This document shows, piece after piece, positions 43,338-53,965 of a DNA stretch of 64,000 nucleotides; the first letter of the stretch is position 1; each line of letters begins with the position of its first letter. The position numbers and the translations under genes were made by a program. Source of the stretch: an uncultured Prevotellaceae bacterium (lineage in GTDB: Bacteria; Bacteroidota; Bacteroidia; Bacteroidales; Bacteroidaceae); the NCBI GenBank assembly GCA_946406435.1, contig CAMJKP010000003.1:1-64000 (forward strand), read 5' to 3'. The notes beneath the pieces were generated by a model. It did not search any database and was not told the DNA's origin. It saw only the letters and a program-made list of their open reading frames with translations.

Positions 43338-44435
43338 ATGAACTTATATCCGAAACTCATAACAGACGCACTTGCAACCGTCATCTATGCCGGTACGAAA
43401 AAGAACATTATCGAGTCAGAAATGCTTGCTGACACTCCAAGCATAAATGGCAATAGTGTGACGATTGTCCTGATATTCCCACGCGAGACTGACCCATTCC
43501 TGAAATCAACGGTAAAGGCAGCAGAAGCAGCCATACACTATCACGTAGGTAAGGATGTAGAAGTAAATATCAAATTAGAGTATAAGTCAGCCCCACGTCC
43601 AGAGGTTGAGGATTTACTTCCCGGAGTTAAGAATATCATTGCAGTAAGCTCTGGTAAGGGTGGCGTTGGTAAGAGCACAGTATCTGCCAATCTCGCCATA
43701 GCACTTGCACGTCTCGGTTATAAGGTCGGACTTCTTGATACAGATATCTTTGGACCAAGTATGCCAAAGATGTTCGATGTAGAGAACGAGCGTCCGTATG
43801 CCATAGAGAAAGACGGTCGTCAACTTATTGTTCCTGTTGAGAAATACGGAGTTAAGCTTCTCTCTATCGGTTTCTTCGTAGGAAAAGACACAGCCACTCT
43901 CTGGAGAGGTGGTATGGCTTGCTCAGCCTTGAAGCAGTTGATTGCAGATGCTGACTGGGGCGAACTCGACTATTTCATTCTCGACACGCCTCCTGGCACA
44001 AGTGACATTCACCTCACCCTACTCCAGACACTCGCTATCACAGGTGCTATTATTGTAAGTACCCCACAGCAAGTGGCTCTTGCTGATGCGCGTAAGGGAA
44101 TTGACATGTACACCAACGACAAGGTTAATGTTCCTATCCTTGGCCTCATCGAGAATATGGCATGGTTTACTCCAGCAGAACTTCCAGAGAACAAGTACTA
44201 TATCTTTGGCAAGGAAGGTTGCAAGAATCTTGCTCAGGAGATGAACGTTCCATTGCTTGCCCAGATTCCACTTGTTCAGGGGATCTGCGAAAAGGGCGAT
44301 GCAGGGACTCCAGCAGCTCTCGACGAGAACACCATAACAGGTCAGGCATTCCTTGCACTCGCTCAGAGCGTTGTAACTGTTGTGAACAGGCGAAACAAGG
44401 AACAGGAGAAGACCAAGATTGTGAAGACAAAATAA
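43338..44435 (+). CDS. Mrp/NBP35-type Fe-S cluster carrier ATPase
   Basis: 'IIAVSSGKGGVGKSTVSANLAIALARLGYKVGLLDTDIFGPSMP'; track start 43296 lies at the -7 element, so ATG 43338 preferred. Confidence 0.94.
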   Translation: MNLYPKLITDALATVIYAGTKKNIIESEMLADTPSINGNSVTIVLIFPRETDPFLKSTVKAAEAAIHYHVGKDVEVNIKLEYKSAPRPEVEDLLPGVKNIIAVSSGKGGVGKSTVSANLAIALARLGYKVGLLDTDIFGPSMPKMFDVENERPYAIEKDGRQLIVPVEKYGVKLLSIGFFVGKDTATLWRGGMACSALKQLIADADWGELDYFILDTPPGTSDIHLTLLQTLAITGAIIVSTPQQVALADARKGIDMYTNDKVNVPILGLIENMAWFTPAELPENKYYIFGKEGCKNLAQEMNVPLLAQIPLVQGICEKGDAGTPAALDENTITGQAFLALAQSVVTVVNRRNKEQEKTKIVKTK

Positions 44436-47400
44436 ATGAAAAAAATATTGACCATATTGCTATTCTCTATGCTGACATTAGGATTGTCAGCACAAGGAGA
44501 CTATGCCTCTCTCTGGAAGATTGTAGAGAAAGCACAAGAGAAAGATCAGCCCAAGACAGCTCTATCTGCAGCAAAGAAGATAGAAGCAAAGGCAGAAAAA
44601 GAAAAGCATTATGGTCATCTGTTCGCTGCACTCTTTACAGAAAAAAATCTCCTTCAAGAGATTTCCCGAGATTCCATTGCCCCTATGGAAAAACGCATGG
44701 AGGCAAAATATCAGGAGCTTACGAAGAAAGATCCGTTGGCAGCATGTCTTTATCAAGTTGCAGTCAACAAAGCCAAGAAAGGACTTGTTGATAGCCTTCT
44801 CTATCATACAAATCCAGAGACAGTCAAGGAACTCACGAAAGAGAACGGCTCACTGAAGTACATACCTTTTATTACAAAAGGCATTGATAGCAAGTATTTT
44901 AATCACAGTTTAATAGGTCTCATAGCCTACTCACTTGGAGATTATGCTTCATTAGCACGATACTATTCAGACAAGGGGAACAGAAAAGCCGCCTGCATTG
45001 CCTATGCACTTCAACTTAGAAGTCATTTTTCATACAACGAAAAGAAAACATATCTTAATAAAGCAGACTCTCTGATAAACATCTATAAGGACTTACCAGA
45101 ATGTGGTGCTTTGGCAGTTGCTAAGGCAGACTTACTTCCATGCACATATCCTAAAGAAAAGGAGAAAGTCTTAGAATGGATTGATGAATCTCTTACACGC
45201 TGGTCTAAATGGCAAGAGATGAATGAGCTAAGAAACAAGAAAAATGACCTTACGCAACCATCCATTAGCTTAGAATGCAACAACGATATCATCAGCAGTA
45301 AGGCAGAAGCAAGATTTTATCTAAATAAAATCAGGAACGTATCAAGTGTTACCATAACGGCAACACCAATCATCGGTTTATCATCAAAGGAAATCAGCGA
45401 AATAGACCTTTATTCCCCTAATACGCTCAAGGCATTAAAGCCTCATCTTCAAACTGGTAAAAAAATATCTATATCAAAGCGTCTCAAAGAGCACAAGCAC
45501 TACGAAATCTTCAAAGACACACTTTCTATCGGAAAACTTCCACTTGGAGCATACCTCATACAATTAATTACAGATGAAGAAGAGTGGGGGTACAACAAAG
45601 CAATATTAATTGTTAGCGACTTGGAGATAATATCATTACGTCAAGGAGAAAAGCAAACAAGATATGTTGTAGTTGACAAAACAAGCGGTCAACCGGTTAC
45701 TGATGCGAAATTACATTTCCTTGACTCAAAAGCCAAGGAAATCGCCGTCATGCCAGTAAATGAACAAGGAGAATACATTTATAATTTCGATGAAGACAAG
45801 AAGTATCTTGTTTATGCTACCACAGACGAAGACAAAGCACAATATGCAAGAGAGGTGTCCACATATTACAATAAGGACACAAGAGACTCTATTGAAAATA
45901 GAATAGAAATATGTACTGATCGCACTATTTATCGTCCAGGTCAGACAGTTCATGTATCCGTACTCGCACACGATATCATAAATGGAACTGTCAGAAAAGT
46001 GGCTACAGACAAAAAAATATCCATAATTCTAAACAATGCGGATGGCGATGAAATTGATACGACAGAAGTCACAACAGACGAGTTTGGCACTGCAACAACA
46101 GACTTCATCTTGCCTGCAATAACTAAAAATGGAGAATTCAGTATTGAAGCAGAAGAAAAAGATGGAGACAGAGAAAATTATCGAGAATTTATAGTAGAAG
46201 AATACAAGCGTCCAACATTCGACATAACAATAAACAAACCAGAGATAGAATACAAGGACGGTGATACCATAACCGTTACTGGAATAGCTCGCACATATAG
46301 TGGGGTTGGAGTAAGTAATGCTAATGTTGCATATTCAGTTTACAGACGTCAAGCATGGTGGTGGAGCGATTCATCATATGACAGTTCCCACTTCGATTTC
46401 AAAGATACCGTGCAGACAGATTTTTCCGGAAACTTCAAGATGAGAGTACCAATGATTCTGCCAGAAAGAAACAGAGTCAAAAAGGATTCTCCATACAGAT
46501 GGTGTCCTTCTGCCTTCTACGACATCAACATTGAAGTGGAAATCACAGACAATGCAGGTGAGACACACAATGCGCAATTATCCTTGCCTTTGAGCAATCG
46601 TTCCTCAATGCTTTCAAGCAACATCAAAGACAAATATCTCAATGGCGAAAAGCCCATTGAGGTTATCTTTACACGTAGGAATAACGCAGGTACAGAGATT
46701 GCAGGAGAGGCAACTATCGAAATTGATGGTAAGGTACAAGAAAAGGCAATCTGTGGAAAGCCTTATATAATCCCCAAGTCACTCCCTTCTGGTCCCCATT
46801 CTATAAGGGCTATATGTGATAATGACACCGTAGAAGGAAAATTTGTTTTGTTTAGCCTTGAAGATAAAGCTCCTATTGCTGGAACTCACGACTGGTGGTA
46901 TCAAACCTCAAATAAATTCCCAGTCACCATACAATATGGAACCGTGGATAGAAATGTTCATGTTGTCTATGCTATTTTCAGTGGTGACAAACTCATAGAA
47001 TCTGGCACAGAAAAGTTGGATTCATCACTTATCACCAAGAAATTTGAATATAAGGAAGAGTATGGCAATTCTATTTGCTATACTATTGCATGGGTAAAGA
47101 ATGGGAAGACAAATAAGAGAGAAACAATCATTGAGCGTCCACTTCCTAACGGTAACCTGAAGACAAGTTGGAAATCATTCCGTAACAAACTTGAGCCAGG
47201 GCAAAAAGAAGAATGGCAACTTTGCATTACAGACACAAACAATAAGCCTGTAAAAGCAAATGTCATGGCTGTACTTTATGATATGTCGCTTGATGCTCTC
47301 TCTCATGATATTGGCACTCCAAATATGTTTTTATATGATCCAAGACATATCTATCAACGTTTTTTCCGCTGGACATCTTCTTATACAAGACGTATCAACA

Positions 47401-49889
47401 GATATCTTGCAAAGCCACAGGAATACCTCAATCAGCAGGAGTTTGACTTTTCGCATTTTACATACGGATTAATTCCTTCTGGACGAGCATATCTTACTCG
47501 AAGCAACTTTGTATCAAAGGCATTAAATAGTAAAGCTGCCGGTATCACAGCAAAACAAATGCAAGCAAAAGGCAATACACTAGAAGAAGTAAACGTTCTT
47601 GGGTATGCAACACACAAAAAAGCAAATTTAACAGGTTCTGTCTCTGTCAGAAACATAGAATCCGATTATGCAAAAGACTCAGAAGACGATGTATTACACG
47701 AGGTGGTTTTTATCAAGAGAGATTACGATCACAATGAAGATCCTGAAGCTATCAATATTAGAACAAACCTCAACGAACTGGCTTTCTTCATGCCGCAGTT
47801 GAGAACTGACGACAAGGGTATTGCAACATTAGCGTTCACTCTTCCAGAGAGCGTAACTACCTGGAAGTTCATGGCTCTTGCACATGACAAGGAACTCAGG
47901 TCTGTAACAAGAATCGACAAAGTAATTGCTCAGAAGAAACTTATGATTCAGCCTCGTCTACCACGCTTCTTGCGTGAGGGTGACGTTACTGATATTCCAG
48001 CATCAGTATCTAATCTGACAGAAAAGGATATTACAGCAACTGTTAAGTTCACAATTCTGGATGCAAAGACAGAAAAAGTACTTTCTACCCAAAGCAAGAA
48101 GATAACCGTAAAGGGTGGCGAAACAGAGGCCGTGTCTTTTGCTTACGACACAAAGAATCAGGAGGACAAGAGCATAATTGTGCGCTACACCGTTTCTGGC
48201 AAGAGCGAGGAAGGTTCTTTCTCTGACGGCGAGCAGAAGGATCTGCCTATTCTCTCACAGAAAGAACTGATGGTGAATACCCAGACATTCATTCTGACAG
48301 AGGCTGGTGAAAAGCAATTTGACCTGAATAAGATCATGCCATCTGTCAACGAGAAGAAACTCACAGTTGAATACACTGACTCTCCAGAGTGGCTGATGAT
48401 TAAGGCTTTGCCTTATATCTCAAAGGCGAATGACGAGAACGCTATTTGTCTTTCTTCAGCATACTATGCAAACTCTATAGCGTCAGGCATTACACGCACA
48501 AATCCAGAGATAAGGAAAGCCGTAAGTGAATGGAAATCTGAGGAGCTGAACCAACTTTTTGATTCAATATCCTTGAACTACCACAATACGGATGCACTTG
48601 ATCGACTTTCAAAACTCCAGAACAGTAACGGCTCTTGGAGTTGGTGGAAGGGTATGGAAGGAAGTACATATATGACCGTCAGCGTTCTAAAAACTCTTCT
48701 CCGCCTTAATCTCATGCTGAATGCCGAGAAGGTAAGAAAAGAGAACGAGCAGATGGTTAAGCGTGCTTTCAACTACCTTGACAAAGAGACAGACAAGCGA
48801 GTGGCAGAGATGAAGAAGGAAAAATACAAGTACCTTCCTTCATACGCCCTTGACTATCTTTATTGTCGTGCTATCGCCAAGGCTTCAGGAACCAAGATAA
48901 ACAGCAACAGTAGTGCAGATTATCTGCTAAAGCTCGTTCCAGAAGAGACACGCTATGACGATATGCAGACGAAGGCACAGGCTGCTATCATCCTCGCATT
49001 TGCTGGGAACAAGAGCAAGGCTTCTGAGTTCATAAAGAGTATCGCAGAGCATACCGTATATCGCGAGGATCTTGGCAGATACTTTGATTCTGAACGTGCA
49101 CGCTATTCTTGGTGCGACTATAAGATTCCGACACAGGTTTCTGTGATTGAGGCTCTGAAACTTATTGACGGCAAGAACTCTGCAAAGGAGATTGCAGACA
49201 TGAAGCGCTGGCTATTGCAGAGTAAGAGGACACAGTCTTGGGACACTCCTATCAACGCGATAAATGCTATCTATGCCTTCCTCTGCCCATCACAAGGCAC
49301 AACATCTTCACTTAGGAAAGGCGTTCCTGCCGATATAGTATTGGGCAAGACAAGAATGCCGGCTCAGGAATACACCTCTGCACTTGGCCATGTTAAGACT
49401 TCAAAGGATATTACATCTAAGGACAATACCCTTACTGTCAAGAAACATACAGATGGCGAGTCATGGACAAATGTATTTATTGAATACAAACAGGCTGCAA
49501 CAGAAAGCGAAGCCTCTTCAACAGGACTTTCGATAACAAGAAAGGTTGAGACAAATGGCAAGAACTTGAAGGTTGGTGACAAGGTTGAAATTACAATTAC
49601 AATTACAGCAGATCGTGACTACGACTTTGTTACAGTAACAGATAACCGACCTGCTTGCCTAGAGCCTGTTGAACAGCTATCTGGCTACAGAAATGGCAGC
49701 TATAGGATTGTTCGTGACACAAAAACAGAATACTGCTATAATATGATGAGCAAAGGCACACATGTGATCAAGACATCATACTATGTAGCAAGAAGCGGTA
49801 ACTACACTTCAGGCACGGCAACTGCAACCTGTACATATTCTCCTGTATTCACAGGAAGAACCCCAGGCTCTAACTATGTGGTAAAATAA
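44436..49889 (+). CDS. Bacterial alpha-2-macroglobulin family protein
   Basis: 1817 aa; MG-like repeats, 'DRTIYRPGQTVHVSV', 'FFMPQLRTDDKGIATLAFTLPESVTTWKFMALAHDKEL'; no obvious CxEQ thioester. Confidence 0.9.
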   Translation: MKKILTILLFSMLTLGLSAQGDYASLWKIVEKAQEKDQPKTALSAAKKIEAKAEKEKHYGHLFAALFTEKNLLQEISRDSIAPMEKRMEAKYQELTKKDPLAACLYQVAVNKAKKGLVDSLLYHTNPETVKELTKENGSLKYIPFITKGIDSKYFNHSLIGLIAYSLGDYASLARYYSDKGNRKAACIAYALQLRSHFSYNEKKTYLNKADSLINIYKDLPECGALAVAKADLLPCTYPKEKEKVLEWIDESLTRWSKWQEMNELRNKKNDLTQPSISLECNNDIISSKAEARFYLNKIRNVSSVTITATPIIGLSSKEISEIDLYSPNTLKALKPHLQTGKKISISKRLKEHKHYEIFKDTLSIGKLPLGAYLIQLITDEEEWGYNKAILIVSDLEIISLRQGEKQTRYVVVDKTSGQPVTDAKLHFLDSKAKEIAVMPVNEQGEYIYNFDEDKKYLVYATTDEDKAQYAREVSTYYNKDTRDSIENRIEICTDRTIYRPGQTVHVSVLAHDIINGTVRKVATDKKISIILNNADGDEIDTTEVTTDEFGTATTDFILPAITKNGEFSIEAEEKDGDRENYREFIVEEYKRPTFDITINKPEIEYKDGDTITVTGIARTYSGVGVSNANVAYSVYRRQAWWWSDSSYDSSHFDFKDTVQTDFSGNFKMRVPMILPERNRVKKDSPYRWCPSAFYDINIEVEITDNAGETHNAQLSLPLSNRSSMLSSNIKDKYLNGEKPIEVIFTRRNNAGTEIAGEATIEIDGKVQEKAICGKPYIIPKSLPSGPHSIRAICDNDTVEGKFVLFSLEDKAPIAGTHDWWYQTSNKFPVTIQYGTVDRNVHVVYAIFSGDKLIESGTEKLDSSLITKKFEYKEEYGNSICYTIAWVKNGKTNKRETIIERPLPNGNLKTSWKSFRNKLEPGQKEEWQLCITDTNNKPVKANVMAVLYDMSLDALSHDIGTPNMFLYDPRHIYQRFFRWTSSYTRRINRYLAKPQEYLNQQEFDFSHFTYGLIPSGRAYLTRSNFVSKALNSKAAGITAKQMQAKGNTLEEVNVLGYATHKKANLTGSVSVRNIESDYAKDSEDDVLHEVVFIKRDYDHNEDPEAINIRTNLNELAFFMPQLRTDDKGIATLAFTLPESVTTWKFMALAHDKELRSVTRIDKVIAQKKLMIQPRLPRFLREGDVTDIPASVSNLTEKDITATVKFTILDAKTEKVLSTQSKKITVKGGETEAVSFAYDTKNQEDKSIIVRYTVSGKSEEGSFSDGEQKDLPILSQKELMVNTQTFILTEAGEKQFDLNKIMPSVNEKKLTVEYTDSPEWLMIKALPYISKANDENAICLSSAYYANSIASGITRTNPEIRKAVSEWKSEELNQLFDSISLNYHNTDALDRLSKLQNSNGSWSWWKGMEGSTYMTVSVLKTLLRLNLMLNAEKVRKENEQMVKRAFNYLDKETDKRVAEMKKEKYKYLPSYALDYLYCRAIAKASGTKINSNSSADYLLKLVPEETRYDDMQTKAQAAIILAFAGNKSKASEFIKSIAEHTVYREDLGRYFDSERARYSWCDYKIPTQVSVIEALKLIDGKNSAKEIADMKRWLLQSKRTQSWDTPINAINAIYAFLCPSQGTTSSLRKGVPADIVLGKTRMPAQEYTSALGHVKTSKDITSKDNTLTVKKHTDGESWTNVFIEYKQAATESEASSTGLSITRKVETNGKNLKVGDKVEITITITADRDYDFVTVTDNRPACLEPVEQLSGYRNGSYRIVRDTKTEYCYNMMSKGTHVIKTSYYVARSGNYTSGTATATCTYSPVFTGRTPGSNYVVK

Positions 49890-49909
49890 AATTGAAATTA
49901 TTGAAATAA

Positions 49910-50962
49910 ATGAAGAAACTATCTCTATCACTTCTACTCGCATTCCCGCTCTTTGCCTCGGCACAGACATTGCAAGTAAGAAATAACATCATCGACTTAG
50001 GACAGGTTCAGTTCATGCAACCTGTCACGGCAACATTTGACGTAAAGAACATATCAAATGCACCTATCGAGATATCAAGCTTGTATTCTGGCTGCAACTG
50101 CACTCAGGTCGGCTTTCCTGTTGGTATCATACCAGCAGGTACAGATTTCAAGGTTAGTGCAACGTATGACTCCAAGCAACTTGGACACTTCCAACGTGAT
50201 GTTGCCATATATGTCAAGAACCAGAAAGAACCAACATACGTCACAGTCAAGGGTATTGTTGTACCAAAGGTTGAAAACTTTGTAGGCAACTACCCCTACT
50301 CTATCGGAGGTCTGTTGACAGACGTAAACATCATTGAGTTTGACGACGTAAACCGTGGAGAGCGCCCTGTTCAGGACATCCACATCTTTAATCCCAACAA
50401 CCAGTTTGTTGAGCCTGTGCTAATGCACCTTCCGAACTATCTCCGTGCTGAGATTTCACCAAAGCGGCTTGGTCCTAAGCAAGAAGGCGTTATTCATATC
50501 ATGCTCAACTCAAGCAAGATGAAATCGCTCGGCCTTTCTCAGGCAAGCATCTACCTGTCAAAGGGTATGGGCGACAAGGTATCTGAGGATAAGGAAATCA
50601 TGGTATCTTCAGTCCTTCTTCCTCCAGAGCCAAGACTTGATGAAGCAAGTCTGTATCGCAGTCCCCGCATTCAACTGTCTTCTACAACCGTTGATCTCTC
50701 AAACATAAAGGGGACAAAAAAGAAAGCCGAAATCATAATAACAAACAAGGGAAAGTCTCCACTTGAGATTCGCTCTATGCAGTTATTCACGCCAGGCATA
50801 GAAATCACTCTCGCAAAGCAGAAACTTAATGCAGGCGAGAGCACAAAGATGAAGATTACCGGTTATACACAAGACCTGTCAAGGGTAAAGACACGTCCTC
50901 GTATCCTCATGATTACGAACGACCCAAGGCAGCAGAAGGTGATAATTGAGATTAAGAAATAA
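49910..50962 (+). CDS. DUF1573 domain-containing protein
   Basis: 'IDLGQVQFMQPVTATFDVKNISNAPIEISSLYSGCNCTQVGFP'. Confidence 0.88.
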   Translation: MKKLSLSLLLAFPLFASAQTLQVRNNIIDLGQVQFMQPVTATFDVKNISNAPIEISSLYSGCNCTQVGFPVGIIPAGTDFKVSATYDSKQLGHFQRDVAIYVKNQKEPTYVTVKGIVVPKVENFVGNYPYSIGGLLTDVNIIEFDDVNRGERPVQDIHIFNPNNQFVEPVLMHLPNYLRAEISPKRLGPKQEGVIHIMLNSSKMKSLGLSQASIYLSKGMGDKVSEDKEIMVSSVLLPPEPRLDEASLYRSPRIQLSSTTVDLSNIKGTKKKAEIIITNKGKSPLEIRSMQLFTPGIEITLAKQKLNAGESTKMKITGYTQDLSRVKTRPRILMITNDPRQQKVIIEIKK

Positions 50963-50966
50963 CATC

Positions 50967-51050
50967 ATGTACAATTTACCATTTACAATGTACAATTATG
51001 TTAATCACGGTAAATGGTAAATGGTAAATGGTACATGGTAAATGGTACAT
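50967..51050. repeat. 7-bp-period repeat array, inverted arms
   Basis: acaattt/accattt/acaatgt/acaatta then ggtaaat x3/ggtacat/ggtaaat/ggtacat. Confidence 0.85.
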
Positions 51051-51056
51051 GACATT

Positions 51057-52154
51057 ATGGAACATCCAGAAAACAGTAGCGAATATAAAGGCTTGACCGT
51101 AAATAGCGGTGTGGCACAGCCTTCTATCGTCAACCCTTACCTGAAACGCGGACGCTTTCGTCATAGGGAGTATAGCGTTGACGAAATGGTTGAGGGACTA
51201 TTGCGTGGTGATGTGACGATACTCTCACAGGCTGTCACACTTGTGGAGTCTGTCAATCCCGAGCATCAGGCAAAAGCGCAGGAGGTGATAGAAAAGTGTC
51301 TTCCATATAGCGGAAAGTCTGTAAGGATTGGCATAAGTGGTGTTCCAGGTGCAGGAAAGAGTACCTCTATTGATGTCTTTGGCACACACGTGCTTGATAC
51401 CTACGGAGGAAAACTTGCTGTTCTTGCCATTGACCCTTCTTCAGAAAGGAGCAAAGGCAGTATTCTTGGCGATAAGACAAGAATGGAGAAGCTATCTACC
51501 AGAAAAGAAACATTCATACGCCCTTCGCCATCAGCAGGTTCTCTTGGAGGAGTTGCGAGAAAGACACGCGAGACAATAATCCTTTGCGAGGCTGCAGGCT
51601 ATGACAAGATTTTCATAGAAACCGTAGGTGTAGGACAAAGCGAGACAGCATGTCACTCTATGGTGGATTTCTTCCTGCTTATTCAAGTTGCAGGCACAGG
51701 TGACGAACTTCAGGGCATCAAACGAGGCATTATGGAGATTGCAGATGGTATTGTCGTAAACAAATGTGATGGCGACAACGTGGACAAATGCCAGATGGCA
51801 GCAACTCATTTCCGCAACGCACTTCACTTCTTCCCAATGTCTGAAAGCGGTTGGTTGCCCAAGGTTCTTTGTTATTCTGGTTTCTACGGATATGGAGTAA
51901 AGGAAGTATGGGACATGATTTTCGAATATGTGGACTTCGTAAAGAAGAACGGCTATTTCGAGACACGTCGCCACAGGCAGAACAAATACTGGATGTATGA
52001 AACCATAGACGCAAGTCTGAGAAATAGATTCTACAACGATCCTGTCATAGCCCAGAAACTTGCAGAAGCAGAAAAGAGCGTTCAGAATGGAGAAAAGACA
52101 AGCTTTACTGCAGCTTACGGTCTTCTGGATGAATTTTATAGACAATTGAAATAA
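51057..52154 (+). CDS. meaB: Methylmalonyl-CoA mutase-associated GTPase MeaB
   Basis: 'RIGISGVPGAGKSTSIDVFGTHVLDTYGGKLAVLAIDPSSERSKGSILGDKTRME'; track start 51042 lies in the heptamer repeat. Confidence 0.93.
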   Translation: MEHPENSSEYKGLTVNSGVAQPSIVNPYLKRGRFRHREYSVDEMVEGLLRGDVTILSQAVTLVESVNPEHQAKAQEVIEKCLPYSGKSVRIGISGVPGAGKSTSIDVFGTHVLDTYGGKLAVLAIDPSSERSKGSILGDKTRMEKLSTRKETFIRPSPSAGSLGGVARKTRETIILCEAAGYDKIFIETVGVGQSETACHSMVDFFLLIQVAGTGDELQGIKRGIMEIADGIVVNKCDGDNVDKCQMAATHFRNALHFFPMSESGWLPKVLCYSGFYGYGVKEVWDMIFEYVDFVKKNGYFETRRHRQNKYWMYETIDASLRNRFYNDPVIAQKLAEAEKSVQNGEKTSFTAAYGLLDEFYRQLK

Positions 52155-52169
52155 ATTGTACATGATATT

Positions 52170-53039
52170 ATGTTAATAGAAATAGACTCATCATCAGGAT
52201 TCTGTTTTGGTGTGACAACAGCAATCAACAAGGCAGAAGAAGAATTGGCAAAAGGCTCTACACTCTATTGCCTTGGAGATATTGTACACAACGGTATGGA
52301 GTGTGAAAGACTTCGCGAGATGGGACTTATCACCATAGATCATGCGCAGTTTGCAGAGCTTCACAATGCCAAGGTTCTGCTAAGAGCACATGGCGAACCA
52401 CCTGAGACCTACAAGATTGCAGAGCAGAATAATATTGAGATTATTGATGCAACCTGTCCTGTAGTACTTCAGTTGCAGAAGCGTATCAAGAAACAATTCA
52501 CGGCAAATCCTGATGCGCAAATTGTCATTTTCGGCAAGAATGGTCATGCGGAGGTATTAGGTCTCGTTGGTCAGACAAGACAACGTGCTATCGTAATTGA
52601 GCATGCAGATGAGGTCACAAGACTTGATTTCACCCATGACATCTATCTCTATTCCCAGACGACAAAGTCGCTTGATGAATTTCACGCCATCATAGATTAT
52701 ATTCAGGCCCACATGGCAGAAGGTGCTAACTTCCAATGGTTTGATACTATTTGCAGACAGGTAGCCAACAGAATGCCTAACATCTGTTCATTTGCCACAA
52801 AGCATGATTTGATACTTTTTGTTTCAGGCAGAAAGAGCAGTAACGGTAAGGTGCTCTACAACGCCTGTAAAGAACAGAACCCACATACATATCTTGTAGA
52901 AGGTCCTGATGAGATAGACCCAAAGTGGATATCTAACGTGAATAGTATTGGCATCTGTGGAGCTACATCCACCCCTAAGTGGCTTATGGAACAAGTTGCA
53001 GACAGAATCAAGAATAATTACAATATAGAAAAGAAATGA
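52170..53039 (+). CDS. ispH: 4-hydroxy-3-methylbut-2-enyl diphosphate reductase
   Basis: '[19 protein letters not shown]...[14 protein letters not shown]', 'RAHGEPP', 'DATCPVV'. Confidence 0.95.
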   Translation: MLIEIDSSSGFCFGVTTAINKAEEELAKGSTLYCLGDIVHNGMECERLREMGLITIDHAQFAELHNAKVLLRAHGEPPETYKIAEQNNIEIIDATCPVVLQLQKRIKKQFTANPDAQIVIFGKNGHAEVLGLVGQTRQRAIVIEHADEVTRLDFTHDIYLYSQTTKSLDEFHAIIDYIQAHMAEGANFQWFDTICRQVANRMPNICSFATKHDLILFVSGRKSSNGKVLYNACKEQNPHTYLVEGPDEIDPKWISNVNSIGICGATSTPKWLMEQVADRIKNNYNIEKK

Positions 53040-53725
53040 AAAAGATAACAATAGCAATAGACGGACACTCTTCTTGTGGAAAGAGCACAATGGCTAAGGA
53101 ACTTGCCCGCAAGTTAGGGTATATATATGTCGATACAGGTGCTATGTATCGTACCGTTACACTTTATGCCATGCGCAACAACCTGTTCGATTCAGAGGGA
53201 GAAGTCCTGGCAGATGAACTTCAAAAACAGATGAACAATATTAAGGTCTCTTTCTGTATCAATAAAGAAACGGGAAGACCAGATGCCTGTCTTAACGACG
53301 AATGTGTAGAGAACATCATCCGCTCTATTGAAGTCAGCAATCACGTTTCTAAGATTGCAGCTATCCCATTTGTACGCGAGGCTATGGTTGACCAACAGAG
53401 AAGGATGGGAGCAGAGAAAGGTATTGTCATGGACGGAAGAGACATCGGCACAACGGTCTTCCCAGATGCCGAACTCAAGATTTTTGTAACAGCAAGTGCC
53501 AAGGTACGTGCTCAGAGACGTTATGACGAACTTCAGCAAAAAGGTATGCCGGCCGACTTTGACGAGATTCTGAAGAACGTAGAGGAACGTGACTATATCG
53601 ACTCTCATAGAGAAGTTTCACCTTTACGTCAGGCAGAAGACGCAATTCTACTCGACAATAGCGATATGACCATTCCACAACAGAACGAATGGCTGATGCA
53701 GCAAGTAGAGAAGGCTTTACAATAA
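53036..53725 (+). CDS. cmk: (d)CMP kinase
   Basis: '[42 protein letters not shown]', '[23 protein letters not shown]'; ATGA overlap with ispH. Confidence 0.95.
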   Translation: MKKITIAIDGHSSCGKSTMAKELARKLGYIYVDTGAMYRTVTLYAMRNNLFDSEGEVLADELQKQMNNIKVSFCINKETGRPDACLNDECVENIIRSIEVSNHVSKIAAIPFVREAMVDQQRRMGAEKGIVMDGRDIGTTVFPDAELKIFVTASAKVRAQRRYDELQQKGMPADFDEILKNVEERDYIDSHREVSPLRQAEDAILLDNSDMTIPQQNEWLMQQVEKALQ

Positions 53726-53759
53726 CGTTAAGCCTTCCTACCTCAACCCAAGTACAAGT

Positions 53760-53891
53760 CCGCTATAGGTCCGTTGTAAGTCCGTACCAAAGTCGGTGCA
53801 AGTCCCATTTTCGGAGGAACCAAACTCGATGAAAGTCCGTTCTAAGAGCGAACAAAGAGCGGAGGTTCATCGAGTTTGGTTCGGAAGGAGA
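53760..53891. repeat. 11-bp-period array (12 units) containing palindromic element copy B
   Basis: NCG-headed 11-mers from 53760; stem gaaccaaactcgatgaa (53817-53833)/ttcatcgagtttggttc (53866-53882). Confidence 0.92.
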
Positions 53892-53965
53892 ACGAATACA
53901 AGGCGATTCATTAAGAATCCTTGTTCCTATTCAAGGCCATCGAATTCACATTATATCTAATACAC

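Noticed and set aside
44162-44791. 209-aa plus-strand ORF
   Set aside because: Out-of-frame shadow of the Mrp/A2M genes, compositionally odd (Ser/Arg/Cys-rich).
51531-52163. 210-aa minus-strand ORF
   Set aside because: Antisense to meaB, Cys/Leu-rich shadow ORF.
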